Shown here: positions 12,017 to 19,500 of the stretch, piece after piece
Numbering within the stretch: the stretch's first letter is position 1
Layout of the letters: each line of letters starts with the position of its first letter
Source of the DNA: a virus
Virus record (IMG/VR): IMGVR_UViG_3300045303_000121
Coordinates: 1 to 37,142 of that record
DNA: 37,142 nt
Strand: one strand, 5' to 3'
Notes under the pieces: model-generated
What the model was told of the DNA's origin: nothing
What the model saw: the letters and a program-made list of their open reading frames with translations, nothing else
Databases searched by the model: none
Made by a program: the position numbers and the translations under genes

Positions 12017-12474
12017 AACCAATCCCAGTGAGTCTGCCGCACGATTGTGAGTGCCGAATCTGCGGCCGAATCTGTTCGCCTATGTGGATAGGTGGAGACG
12101 ATCCTGCGCCAGAGGTCAAGCCGCCGATGAAAATGCTGTTCAACACCGAACAGCTTCGCGAACAAATCGAGAATGATCCCGATGTCGACGTCGAGGCCGG
12201 TCACATGCCGCGCACGGAAGAGATTCGCACGATGATCAAACAATCGAAATTCAAGGTAGGGGATCGGGTATTGCCGCTGAATTCTCTCTATAGACACTAT
12301 CCGGTTGCCACCGTTACGGAAATTACGGAGCGCGGATTCAAGTACCGACACGATGCGCCAATCAATCTTGGCGCGCGCATTGGTTGGTATCAAGAAGGCG
12401 AGGCGCTCGACGTCGATCACTGGGAATTGGCGGCCAGTACATTTGCGGAAACGTCACCTACTTCGGATTCTTAG
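12013..12474 (+). CDS. Early protein with zinc-ribbon start (153 aa)
   Basis: The N-terminus has HDCECRICGRIC, a probable zinc ribbon. A linker then leads to FKVGDRVLPLNSLYRHYPVATVTEITERGFKYRHD, which reads like a small SH3-type or KOW-like beta barrel. Its last 17 bases overlap the end of the convergent gene at 12458. Function is unknown. Confidence 0.55.
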   Translation: MKPIPVSLPHDCECRICGRICSPMWIGGDDPAPEVKPPMKMLFNTEQLREQIENDPDVDVEAGHMPRTEEIRTMIKQSKFKVGDRVLPLNSLYRHYPVATVTEITERGFKYRHDAPINLGARIGWYQEGEALDVDHWELAASTFAETSPTSDS

Positions 12475-12655
12475 CCCGCCGCTTACAATGCGCGCACAGT
12501 CGCTTCCCTTCTGTGTCAGTTAGCAAAAACATCCTATCTGTCTCTGAGGATGGGCAAAGCGTACGCATGCGAGTGTCCTGCTCCGGTATCCAGTAGTGCA
12601 GGATTTTGGTGTCGGAATGTTTGGCGTAGGCGATGAGGTAGTCTGACTTTTCCAT
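12458..12655 (-). CDS. Small Cys-containing protein on the opposite strand (65 aa)
   Basis: This gene runs against the early operon and overlaps its neighbour's end by 17 bases. The protein contains LHYWIPEQDTR and a C-terminal TDTEGKRLCAHCKRRAK. A HYW..., then LC..., then E.LCAHC order resembles small phage zinc-binding proteins. The sequence looks like true protein, unlike the antisense frames nearby. It needs its own promoter, which I could not identify with confidence. Confidence 0.6.
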   Translation of the reverse strand: MEKSDYLIAYAKHSDTKILHYWIPEQDTRMRTLCPSSETDRMFLLTDTEGKRLCAHCKRRAKNPK

Positions 12656-12671
12656 GATGGGAGAATACTAC

Positions 12672-12983
12672 ATGGCAGCATTAACAAAAATACAACTTTC
12701 GAGCGATGAGTTTACTGTGCGCCTTGCGGAGATAATGCAAGAATTCCGTTCAATCCCTTCGCCATGGGGATATAAAATATTTTCGCCGCCTAAGTTTAAA
12801 CAGAATCGCGAGGTGTCGGCGAAACGAGCGCGTACGCTTAGGCAGCGTGGCGAATATGTGCATTTCATTCGACGCACGGTAAATGGTAAGGCTAGATTTC
12901 TATGGGGTGGCCCGGTGCCTAATATTTTTGTATTTAGAAGCTGCAAAATGCAGGAGTGGGGCAATAATGAAATACAGAACTGA
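12672..12983 (+). CDS. Small basic protein of unknown function (103 aa)
   Basis: I choose the ATG at 12672, which lies after GGGAG, over ATGs at 12654 and 12657 that would overlap the start of the divergent gene. The protein has FTVRLAEIMQEFRSIPSPWGYKI, then an Arg-rich helix (VSAKRARTLRQRGEYVHFIRR) and a beta strand-like end. It may bind nucleic acid. It is followed by a 50-aa membrane protein gene. Confidence 0.6.
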   Translation: MAALTKIQLSSDEFTVRLAEIMQEFRSIPSPWGYKIFSPPKFKQNREVSAKRARTLRQRGEYVHFIRRTVNGKARFLWGGPVPNIFVFRSCKMQEWGNNEIQN

Positions 12984-13119
12984 ATTGAATCCGAACGTTT
13001 TTCTAGCTGGATGCACGCGTAACCCAGAGAGCCTCAGAGAGATTGCTAGATACGCAATCTACGGAATTGTTATGGCTGCTATTCTCGCTGGCTGCACTGA
13101 GGTATTACTTTTTATTTAG
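12967..13119 (+). CDS. Small membrane protein at the end of the early operon (50 aa)
   Basis: The ATG at 12967 gives 50 residues ending in a hydrophobic helix (YGIVMAAILAGCTEVLLFI). It is the last plus-strand gene, and its final 15 bases overlap the end of the convergent late gene. A longer frame starting at 12883 is rejected because it lies inside the previous gene. Confidence 0.5.
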   Translation: MKYRTELNPNVFLAGCTRNPESLREIARYAIYGIVMAAILAGCTEVLLFI

Positions 13120-14277
13120 CGTTAGGGTGCCTACGCGGGTGTTTGTGAGCGTATCTACGACAGCGTAAGACGTGGTAGCTGGCGGGACTGGTTGGGGCGC
13201 CTGGGCGGACCAGAGACGGCGTAGTAGGGTCATTTTGTCGGCTCTTACGGTCAGCGGGTTGCCTTCCATGATTGCACCAGAGTCGGGAGAATTTACATAG
13301 GCCCAAAAAAACGATGAGGTGATGCCCTTAGCTATGAGGTAATCGACCCACGCATCGGCCCACACCTTGTCTTGACCTGTATAGGTCGATCCCCACTCAC
13401 TTGGGCAGACCGCGAACTTTGGGGAGAGGAATCCAAACAACGTTTCCCAGTCAGCGGCAAGGTTCTTTGGAAAGGTTGGCGCGGAGAAAGACGCCTTATT
13501 CCATACGTGGGGCCCATATGTGTGCGCGCAAAAAACTAACTTATCCGCTCTAATGCTGAGCGGTGAGTAAGCCTGCGGCTGTAAATTCTCGCCCCAATTT
13601 TCCTCTACTGCTTTCTCGACGCCATCCCAGTTAGCGGTTATACCTTGGACAAATATTAACAGGTTGGGGTTGGCGCCTAAAATAGCGTTTGCGGCAGACT
13701 CAGCTAGCGGCTTCCATTGAGCATCGCCACCTGTGGTCCAGCGCACTCGATCATGCGGCTCGTTGAAAATATCAATAGCTATGAAGCGCGGTAAGTGTGC
13801 ATAGCGTTTTGCAACGAAGCATAAATCACGAACCCAATCTTCCGTAGTATACGGCTGGCCGTTCCACGTCTCGACCCACTTGCCTTTGCCGTATTCGTTG
13901 GGATCTGTTACGAACGGATGAAAGTATTGGTTAACGGCGCTGACGCTGTGAAAATCTAGCAGGATGTAAAGCCCTAAGCGATCTGCCTCAGCCATCCACA
14001 TATCTAGCATTTGCAGTGGCGACTTGCCGATTAGGTCGTCATTCAGCGGAATCATGAAGCTGTCTACGCCCTTCGCGGCGTAGAGCGTGTCAGGAACGAA
14101 TGGACAGCGAATGGCGTTAAAGCCCAGTGATTTTATGTGCGCTAGCTGTTCCTTCCAGCCCTGCACCCAAAGCATCATTGGCTTCAGTATTTTGTCATTG
14201 AATCCATAGTGATTTACCCCTCTAAGCTGTATAGGGGTGCCGTTTTCGAGTATCGAGCCGCCCTTCGTCGTGAACAT
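13105..14277 (-). CDS. GH5-family cellulase-like glycoside hydrolase
   Basis: This 390-residue protein has the GH5 pattern: LRGVNHYGF (residues 18-26), GFNAIRCPF (52-60), LYILLDFHS (103-111), then FIAIDIFNEPHD with acid/base Glu173. AHTYGPH (251-257) follows, then CPSEWGSTYT with nucleophile Glu294 and a late FFWAYVN. GH5 enzymes cut beta-1,4 glucans such as cellulose and related polymers. No signal peptide is seen, so it would be released at lysis or carried on the virion. It is the last gene of the late operon, one base after a small membrane-protein gene, and ends in a Thr-rich tail. A polysaccharide depolymerase role is inference. Confidence 0.85.
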   Translation of the reverse strand: MFTTKGGSILENGTPIQLRGVNHYGFNDKILKPMMLWVQGWKEQLAHIKSLGFNAIRCPFVPDTLYAAKGVDSFMIPLNDDLIGKSPLQMLDMWMAEADRLGLYILLDFHSVSAVNQYFHPFVTDPNEYGKGKWVETWNGQPYTTEDWVRDLCFVAKRYAHLPRFIAIDIFNEPHDRVRWTTGGDAQWKPLAESAANAILGANPNLLIFVQGITANWDGVEKAVEENWGENLQPQAYSPLSIRADKLVFCAHTYGPHVWNKASFSAPTFPKNLAADWETLFGFLSPKFAVCPSEWGSTYTGQDKVWADAWVDYLIAKGITSSFFWAYVNSPDSGAIMEGNPLTVRADKMTLLRRLWSAQAPQPVPPATTSYAVVDTLTNTRVGTLTLNKK

Positions 14278-14278
14278 C

Positions 14279-14425
14279 TTACTTCAGCGGCAATACCTGA
14301 AGGGCCACGATGATACAGAGCAAGATAACACTTACCCAGAGTGGACACTTGCCGATTGCCGACATGATCGCAGCGACAAACGCTCCGACTACCAAAAGCC
14401 ACATGACTGTAATTATACCGCTCAT
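14279..14425 (-). CDS. Small two-helix membrane protein, holin-like (48 aa)
   Basis: The ORF starts at ATG 14425 behind a perfect AGGAGG site. Two hydrophobic segments (about residues 3-22 and 29-45) flank AIGKCPLW. Size and position next to a lipoprotein fit a pinholin or a regulator of lysis, but the same look is seen in small membrane proteins of unknown role. It ends one base before the GH5 start. Confidence 0.6.
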   Translation of the reverse strand: MSGIITVMWLLVVGAFVAAIMSAIGKCPLWVSVILLCIIVALQVLPLK

Positions 14426-14481
14426 AGAACCTCCTAAGTTGTAGGTAGGCTATAGCACAGCCACTCCGTGGCGTCTGTCGG

Positions 14482-14913
14482 CTAAACGGCAGGGATTGCA
14501 GCGAGTATCTGTGCCAAGAACTGCCGCACCTTAACGAGCCCAGGTGTATCGAGTGCTTTCGGTCCTAGCTTAGCTTCGACCGCCACCGCAATCAGGTTCA
14601 GCAAGTCATGCGCGTCTGCCTTTTCAATCGGCGTCAAATTAAGCTTGTCGATTTCCTGGGATGCAACTTCGGCCAAGCCGGACAGGGTTGATTCAGAATT
14701 AACGACTGACTGTACTCGCGCCACGATTATGCGAATATGCGCGACTTTCTCGCTGGCCCGCGGATCGCCAGTGACGAAGTGGCGTACTGCGATATTGATC
14801 GAGGTAGTCAGAATCACCTCACCTTCAGGCGATAGCGTTTGCGTGCCGTTAGGATTGGTGACGCAGGCACTAAGGAGCGTGATGGCTAGCAGGATCGACA
14901 GTAGCTTTCTCAT
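14482..14913 (-). CDS. Lipoprotein, possible outer-membrane spanin subunit
   Basis: The N-terminus MRKLLSILLAITLLSAC is a lipoprotein signal with lipobox LSAC (Cys17). The mature 127-residue part has helical segments (ILTTSINIAVRHFVTGD, KVAHIRIIVARVQSVV, AHDLLNLIAVAVEAKL). It overlaps by four bases the gene for a membrane-anchored coiled-coil protein. That pair looks like a separated spanin system: inner-membrane anchor plus outer-membrane lipoprotein. The lipoprotein is longer than a typical Rz1, so the role is uncertain. Confidence 0.65.
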   Translation of the reverse strand: MRKLLSILLAITLLSACVTNPNGTQTLSPEGEVILTTSINIAVRHFVTGDPRASEKVAHIRIIVARVQSVVNSESTLSGLAEVASQEIDKLNLTPIEKADAHDLLNLIAVAVEAKLGPKALDTPGLVKVRQFLAQILAAIPAV

Positions 14914-15203
14914 CGATGATCTCCGGTGGTTTTAGTTTCTGCGCGACCTTCTTTCAGCCCGCGCTCATGACCTTCGGCTTCCCCTCGTTGCAGGTTGGCC
15001 GCAGCAAGACGCTCGCTCATTCCATTAGTGGCGACATGCAGTGCTTCAAGCTTTACGTCTTGCTTCTCAGTTGCAATGCGTTGCTGAAACAGCATTTCGT
15101 CCTGCTTGTCTTTTCGCCTATTCGACTTGTAACTATTGTAGAACTGGAGCGCGATGCTACCGAGAATGGTAATGAGCGTTCCCCATTGGGCTAGATCATT
15201 CAT
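14910..15203 (-). CDS. Membrane-anchored coiled-coil protein, possible inner-membrane spanin
   Basis: Residues 7-23 (WGTLITILGSIALQFYNSY) are a single N-terminal membrane helix. The rest is a charged coiled coil (RRKDKQDEMLFQQRIATEKQDVKLEALH, AAANLQRGEAEGHERGLKEGRAE). This matches inner-membrane spanins and holin-associated proteins. The gene overlaps the 48-aa gene upstream (15200) and the lipoprotein gene downstream (14913), both by four bases. Confidence 0.6.
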   Translation of the reverse strand: MNDLAQWGTLITILGSIALQFYNSYKSNRRKDKQDEMLFQQRIATEKQDVKLEALHVATNGMSERLAAANLQRGEAEGHERGLKEGRAETKTTGDHR

Positions 15204-15346
15204 AAGCTGCGCGTAACGAGTGGCACTGTAAAGAGCAAACCTACTTTAGTTTCCCAATGCAGATTTGTTTTCCAAAAGGCTACGCGCCCCATTGCGCCAG
15301 AGGAACTGGAATACACATCCGCGCATCGTGGGTGCTTATGAATCAC
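15200..15346 (-). CDS. Small protein with GTG start in the lysis region (48 aa)
   Basis: The GTG at 15346 overlaps the stop of the 73-aa gene as GTGA, and the TGA at 15200-15202 overlaps the next ATG as ATGA. It encodes 48 residues, polar at first (HKHPRCADVYSSSSGAMG), then WKTNLHWETKVGLLFTVPLV. The double coupling and the otherwise empty 140 bases support it. Function is unknown; a peripheral membrane or lysis accessory role is possible. Confidence 0.5.
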   Translation of the reverse strand: MIHKHPRCADVYSSSSGAMGRVAFWKTNLHWETKVGLLFTVPLVTRSL

Positions 15347-15564
15347 TTGACGCGATCGATAGACAGTCCAACCGCAAACGGCACGCCCAACTTCGCGAGT
15401 GCGTGCTTTATTTCAAGCAGCAAATCGTGATTAATACGCTGCTGACTGTCGATACGCTCGATGTGCTTAAGGATGTCCACCTCAACCGCAAGTTCCCCAC
15501 TATGCTTTACAGGCTCGCGGGGTTCCTCATGGTGCCGACCATGTGGCGTCTTTGGCTTGCTCAC
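15343..15564 (-). CDS. Small helical protein (73 aa)
   Basis: A 73-residue protein with a His/Pro-rich start (TPHGRHHEEPREPVKHSG) and a long helix (AVEVDILKHIERIDSQQRINHDLLLEIKHALAKLG). It overlaps both neighbours by four bases. The helix may form a coiled coil. No family is recognised. Confidence 0.6.
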   Translation of the reverse strand: MSKPKTPHGRHHEEPREPVKHSGELAVEVDILKHIERIDSQQRINHDLLLEIKHALAKLGVPFAVGLSIDRVK

Positions 15565-15881
15565 GGCGCGCGCGCAATGGTAAGGCCGGTAGCAACATTT
15601 GCCTGCGTGCCAGTGCCGCCGCCAAGCGTGGCCGTATCGAACGATATTGGACCCACTGGCGAGCCGATAATGCCCACAGGCGACATATTGCGAGCGGTCA
15701 TAGACCCAACGCCTTCAGCGAGCGCAAAGCTACCGGTAAATGTCGGGGTTTCGCTGCCTGTCAGTGATTGGCTAAACACTTGGCCGGTTGAATCGGTCAC
15801 ATCGACTTCGATGCGATCCAGCGTAACGCCTGGGTCAAGGGTAACTAAAGAGGTTTGTACAGTGACTAGGAAATTAGACAT
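15561..15881 (-). CDS. Ig-like virion or tail-associated protein (106 aa)
   Basis: The ATG at 15881 lies six bases after GGAG; a TTG four codons earlier is rejected. The protein is beta-rich and Thr/Gly-rich (LVTVQTSLVTLDPGVTLDRIEVDVTD, PTFTGSFALAEGVG). This resembles a single immunoglobulin-like domain of the kind found on phage virions. Its neighbours are lysis genes. Confidence 0.5.
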   Translation of the reverse strand: MSNFLVTVQTSLVTLDPGVTLDRIEVDVTDSTGQVFSQSLTGSETPTFTGSFALAEGVGSMTARNMSPVGIIGSPVGPISFDTATLGGGTGTQANVATGLTIARAP

Positions 15882-15896
15882 GAGATTCTCCAATGA

Positions 15897-16616
15897 TTAG
15901 CCCGGACACTTCGCCCAGACTACGGCAGGTTTCTGATTGCCGGAAAAGGTAACGACACGTTTGTCGATTCGGTAGTAGGTTACACCCTTTGTGCTAAAGG
16001 TCTGTGTCGCATCGCACTCAGTATCCGCTGGCGCTGATCCTGCAACGATGGCAACCACGTCCCCAGGTCCACCCGCTGCATTAAGAACCTGCCTATAGAC
16101 CACACTGTCTAAGACGGTTGTCTTGACAACATGGAATGCCCAAGAAGTAGTTGCAATACCGTTTACTATCCCGCAGCTTTGATACACAGTCGTGACGCTA
16201 TTGCGAGGTGGGGCCGGTGTACAAATGGCAATTACATCTGCTGCTGGAATAGGGGGGTTGGAGGTTGCAACCGGGGGCGAGTTTGGATCAGGTAAGTTGC
16301 GGCGCCGGGTTAGCGTCATGATGCAAAGCTTAAGGTCGGTCGCATTGTTAGAGCATGTTGCGACCAACGCATCAGGGGGTAGAAAGCCATACATAGATGA
16401 GGGCAACGGCTTGGCTACAAAATCATATGGGCCACTTCCCTGCGACTCAGGCCCAACCATCACAAGATCTGATGAGGCAACCGTCGCTTTAGGGATGCAT
16501 GGCGAGCATACGACAATGGTATCTGCATGGGATGGCAGCGTGAATGCTAAGAACACGACAAACGCGATCAGCATCGCAATGAATAGCCAGGGCTGGTGTT
16601 CGATGTCTTTTTTCAT
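15897..16616 (-). CDS. Exported Cys-rich protein (239 aa)
   Basis: The ATG at 16616 is chosen because it overlaps the endolysin stop as ATGA; an earlier start would run 32 codons into that gene. The N-terminus KKDIEHQPWLFIAMLIAFVVFLAFTLPSHA is a signal peptide with a likely cut after SHA. The mature part is beta-rich with many Cys (CSPCIP, ATCSN, KLCIM, ICTPAP, SCGIV, TECDAT, KCPG), suited to disulphides in the periplasm or on a surface. Function is unknown. Confidence 0.6.
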   Translation of the reverse strand: MKKDIEHQPWLFIAMLIAFVVFLAFTLPSHADTIVVCSPCIPKATVASSDLVMVGPESQGSGPYDFVAKPLPSSMYGFLPPDALVATCSNNATDLKLCIMTLTRRRNLPDPNSPPVATSNPPIPAADVIAICTPAPPRNSVTTVYQSCGIVNGIATTSWAFHVVKTTVLDSVVYRQVLNAAGGPGDVVAIVAGSAPADTECDATQTFSTKGVTYYRIDKRVVTFSGNQKPAVVWAKCPG

Positions 16617-16984
16617 GCGCGCCTTCCGTCTGGAGTAATACTGTAATGATTGTAATCTTTCTTCTGGAAGTCTCCACCCCAGCGATGGTCTTCTCCTAAA
16701 GCCTTCCACCATGCTCCAAGTTCAGTATGTCCGGTTCCATCCGTAATAAAAACGCCGTCCTTGAATAAATTCAAGTCAATTGCCAGTCGCTCAATATGCA
16801 AGCTCGTTACTGTACCGATACCTTGCGCCGCATTCCACTTTGCCTGCTCAGGCGTTCGCCATGCCTCGCCAAGTGTTACGGCATAACCTCTAGCATCGGC
16901 TTCTTGAATAAGCAATGCGACTCCAAGGGCAAATCGCGATTGCTTTTGTCTTTGTGTTTCAACCATCAGTGCAGCAGATTCCAT
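16613..16984 (-). CDS. M15-family peptidoglycan peptidase (endolysin)
   Basis: This 123-residue protein has AWRTPEQAKWNAAQGIGTVTSLHIERLAIDLNLF and GGDFQKKDYNHYSI. The S-L-H, A-I-D and N-H motifs give zinc ligands His63, Asp70 and His113 as in M15 (VanY-like) peptidases, which cut peptide bridges in cell-wall peptidoglycan. No signal peptide is present, so a holin would be needed. ATGs at codons 1 and 7 are both possible starts. Neighbouring membrane proteins are candidate holins. Confidence 0.85.
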   Translation of the reverse strand: MESAALMVETQRQKQSRFALGVALLIQEADARGYAVTLGEAWRTPEQAKWNAAQGIGTVTSLHIERLAIDLNLFKDGVFITDGTGHTELGAWWKALGEDHRWGGDFQKKDYNHYSITPDGRRA

Positions 16985-17160
16985 AGCAAAAGAAATAGCC
17001 TGAGCTTATCGGCCAAGCTGATGTGCACGACCGAACGATCCTGAATCGCGTGCAATTCGTTCTTAACCTCATCCGAGACGCTGTTGTTCAAATATACCTC
17101 AAGGTGCGTCTGCTGCGTGCCATCCTCGATAATTACTATTCCACCGGCTCCACCACTCAT
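16966..17160 (-). CDS. Small protein with C-terminal membrane-like segment (64 aa)
   Basis: Residues 1-45 are polar (TQQTHLEVYLNNSVSDEVKNELHAI) and the last 17 hydrophobic (ADKLRLFLLLWNLLH). A GGAG site precedes ATG 17160. It overlaps the endolysin start by 19 bases. It may be part of the lysis cassette, perhaps a tail-anchored protein. Confidence 0.5.
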   Translation of the reverse strand: MSGGAGGIVIIEDGTQQTHLEVYLNNSVSDEVKNELHAIQDRSVVHISLADKLRLFLLLWNLLH

Positions 17161-17163
17161 AAA

Positions 17164-17442
17164 TTACTCCTGTTTCTGTAGTTTCTTGGCAATTGCTTCA
17201 TCCGGTTTTTTAAGACCGGCACCTATAAACTTGGCGTCAAGTTCGAGCAAATAGTACTGGTACATCCTGGTTTCGCGCTCAAGCGTTCGATAGGAAAGGA
17301 TCAGAAATACATTCACGATGACGCTGACTCCTAGGGCGATTCCTATCCATACATCTTTGGGCATGCCAAAGAAATTGGCAGTCATCTGCGGGCTATTGTC
17401 TCCAATTCTACTTAGACTTGCTATGGGTTTAACTTCTGGCAC
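17164..17442 (-). CDS. Single-pass membrane protein, holin candidate (92 aa)
   Basis: A hydrophobic segment near residues 31-49 (DVWIGIALGVSVIVNVFLILSY) is followed by a charged, helical tail (RTLERETRMYQYYLLELDAKF). One membrane helix plus a cytoplasmic coiled tail fits a small holin or a spanin-like protein. It overlaps the upstream membrane protein by 22 bases and lies two genes before the endolysin. Confidence 0.55.
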   Translation of the reverse strand: MPEVKPIASLSRIGDNSPQMTANFFGMPKDVWIGIALGVSVIVNVFLILSYRTLERETRMYQYYLLELDAKFIGAGLKKPDEAIAKKLQKQE

Positions 17443-17780
17443 TTCGTTAGCTCCACTTTCAGAAATGCAACATCAGCAACTAATGCCGCTTGATTAGCGA
17501 CCATGCCAGACTGAGTCTCCGATACGGTCAATAACTTCACACCCAAAAAACACACCAGTGCAGTGATCATCCCAAGCGAGGAGACTAGCACTGCGACTTT
17601 ACTCTTAGTGCCGTTACTGCCAGCGGCATGCTTTTCGTTGTATGCCCCTAGCGCATTGATGAGCGCAACAAGATCGGCAGCATCTCCGTGATCGCCTTCA
17701 CGGGCTTTGGAAGCAATGTACTCAAGCATCGTTGCTTGAGCTTTACCCATCGCGGAGGGAACGCTTTCGCCGTTAGCCAT
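17421..17780 (-). CDS. Membrane protein in the lysis region (119 aa)
   Basis: The N-terminal half is helical (AQATMLEYIASKAREGDHGDAADLVALINALGAYNEKH). Residues 63-84 (KVAVLVSSLGMITALVCFLGVKLL) form one membrane helix, then a helical tail ends in KVELTKCQKLNP. It is the first gene after the tail fibres and could be a holin-type protein. Confidence 0.55.
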   Translation of the reverse strand: MANGESVPSAMGKAQATMLEYIASKAREGDHGDAADLVALINALGAYNEKHAAGSNGTKSKVAVLVSSLGMITALVCFLGVKLLTVSETQSGMVANQAALVADVAFLKVELTKCQKLNP

Positions 17781-17797
17781 AGAGCCTCATCATTTCG

Positions 17798-19408
17798 CTA
17801 GTTGTTTGCAAAGGTGAATGCGTCCATCTGCTTTGCGACGGCATAACGATTTGTAATCGTAATGACCCCGGCTGCTTGAGTAACCCAAAACTTAGACGAG
17901 CCGGCCCCAGGATCAGCGCCAACTACCGCAAATCCGCCGCCATCAAGTAGCCTGACCCCAGTCACAGAATCATTGATTAAAACCGCCGTGACACCATCGC
18001 TTGCATTTCTAAGCGTAAACATACCGGATGCGATAGCGGTCTTTAATACCAAAGTTCCACCGACCGCAACTGTGTTGATCGTATTGTTACTTTCGATAAA
18101 GCAATTACGAGTTGCGCTAAATGTGTTTGACACCTGAAACTTGGTGTAAGCGACCAGCGTGTCGGTTGCCACCTGTTCGCCGCAAATATCTTGGCCCTTG
18201 AGGATGACGCGGTTGGCTCGGTTGCTAATCGTATTACCGCCAGCAACGTTGTCATTGCCGATGATGGTGTTTTTAGTGGGTTCCGTGCCAATAACAACAC
18301 ACTGGTCCGCCGCACCGCCGGTTTCATCCGTAAACCCTATGATGGTATTCATAGTACTCGGATTTGTGTATACGGTCTTATTGCTTAAGCGAATACCGAC
18401 TAGGCCATTCGCAGATCCGCTATGGAAGAATATATTCGATAGACTGCTCTCACCTGCCCCGCGAAATTCAATGCAAGTTGTTCGGCAATTCCAAAATTGC
18501 AAATCAGAGCCGCTATGGGCATTCGCAACTTCAGCAAACAACAACCCAATATCCGCACTATGAACATGGACATTGTGAATGTTGCCAAAGTAATTGACGG
18601 CGGTCGGGCCAATGGTTGCTTGTCCTGATGGCACGAAGATACCAATATTTCCAGCTGCTGCCACACCCTCGATGTTGACGTTCCTAAGCTGCCACCATGT
18701 GGCGACTGAATTAGTCGTATTGTCCAAATGTCCGCATGCAACAACCCCACCCGCATGGTTCTTTTCAGTGGCAATCTGCCCGCCATCAAATGCCGATCGA
18801 GTCCCCTGCAAATAAACGACCGGCGTAACTGCTGAGGCTGCCGTTACACGAACGATCATCGCCTTTTGAGATAGCCTTAGCATCTTGCCAGGCGGTACGG
18901 TAATCATCGTATCGGTACGCCAATCTCCTGCTGGGAGCCAGACATCATTGGAGAGAGAAAGGGCGGTTGTGATCGCAGCCGTAACATCAAGAGATCTGGC
19001 AGCGCTTAAAACGTCGGTTATTTGCGCCGCCGACATATAGCGAAACGGCTCACCATAGTTGGTTGTGTCGTAGGCGTAGTTCGTCGGCGTCACGCCTGCG
19101 GCGATTTCGGCGGCGGTCTGTACCTTATCCGGCCCCACAGTGAGCGCGGTCGGATTCGTCAATGAGGTGAGCGTTACTGCATCTTGCAATCCAGTGGGAT
19201 TTGCAAGGTTCGTGATCTTATGCGCGTTCCAATCAATGTTTGCGCTTGGCTTTCCTTGTCCGTCACGAGTGATGCAGTTGCTTAATCCAGCAGCGAATCC
19301 GTTATGCTCCGTATCGAAACGTGAGGCAGTAATAGGAATACTATTCGCGGCGTCTTGGACCCACGAATATGATCTTATAAACTGGCCCGATCCATCAAAT
19401 CCAGACAT
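17798..19408 (-). CDS. Tail fibre/tailspike protein with beta-helix-like body
   Basis: This 536-residue protein shares with the next fibre an N-terminal block (RSYSWVQDAANSIPITASRFDTE, GFAAGLSNCI), which attaches fibres to the podovirus tail. Residues about 110-530 are Asn/Gly-rich repeats (NIGIFVPSGQATIG, NTIIGNDNVAGGNTISN) typical of right-handed beta-helix spikes. These bind and may cut surface polysaccharides. No catalytic residues can be named with certainty. It starts 15 bases after a clear GGAG site. Confidence 0.75.
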   Translation of the reverse strand: MSGFDGSGQFIRSYSWVQDAANSIPITASRFDTEHNGFAAGLSNCITRDGQGKPSANIDWNAHKITNLANPTGLQDAVTLTSLTNPTALTVGPDKVQTAAEIAAGVTPTNYAYDTTNYGEPFRYMSAAQITDVLSAARSLDVTAAITTALSLSNDVWLPAGDWRTDTMITVPPGKMLRLSQKAMIVRVTAASAVTPVVYLQGTRSAFDGGQIATEKNHAGGVVACGHLDNTTNSVATWWQLRNVNIEGVAAAGNIGIFVPSGQATIGPTAVNYFGNIHNVHVHSADIGLLFAEVANAHSGSDLQFWNCRTTCIEFRGAGESSLSNIFFHSGSANGLVGIRLSNKTVYTNPSTMNTIIGFTDETGGAADQCVVIGTEPTKNTIIGNDNVAGGNTISNRANRVILKGQDICGEQVATDTLVAYTKFQVSNTFSATRNCFIESNNTINTVAVGGTLVLKTAIASGMFTLRNASDGVTAVLINDSVTGVRLLDGGGFAVVGADPGAGSSKFWVTQAAGVITITNRYAVAKQMDAFTFANN

Positions 19409-19429
19409 GAAAATCTCCTAATACTGGAC

Positions 19430-19498
19430 TCATAAGTGGAGCAAGCTCAGGCTATGGAAACCTCTGTATTGCGCCGATAAGTTACCGTCGAATGCCAT
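19430..19498 (-). pseudogene. Relic of a tail-fibre start (22 codons)
   Basis: Two bases after the first fibre's stop, an ATG opens MAFDGNLSAQYRG and ends after 22 codons. MAF(N/D)G is how such fibre genes usually begin, so this looks like the beginning of a lost fibre or the old start of the second fibre, which now starts at 19408. It fills most of the 92-base gap here. Confidence 0.4.
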
Positions 19499-19500
19499 AA

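Noticed and set aside
15265-15900. Plus-strand ORF of 211 codons
   Set aside because: Antisense to three minus-strand genes joined by four-base overlaps.
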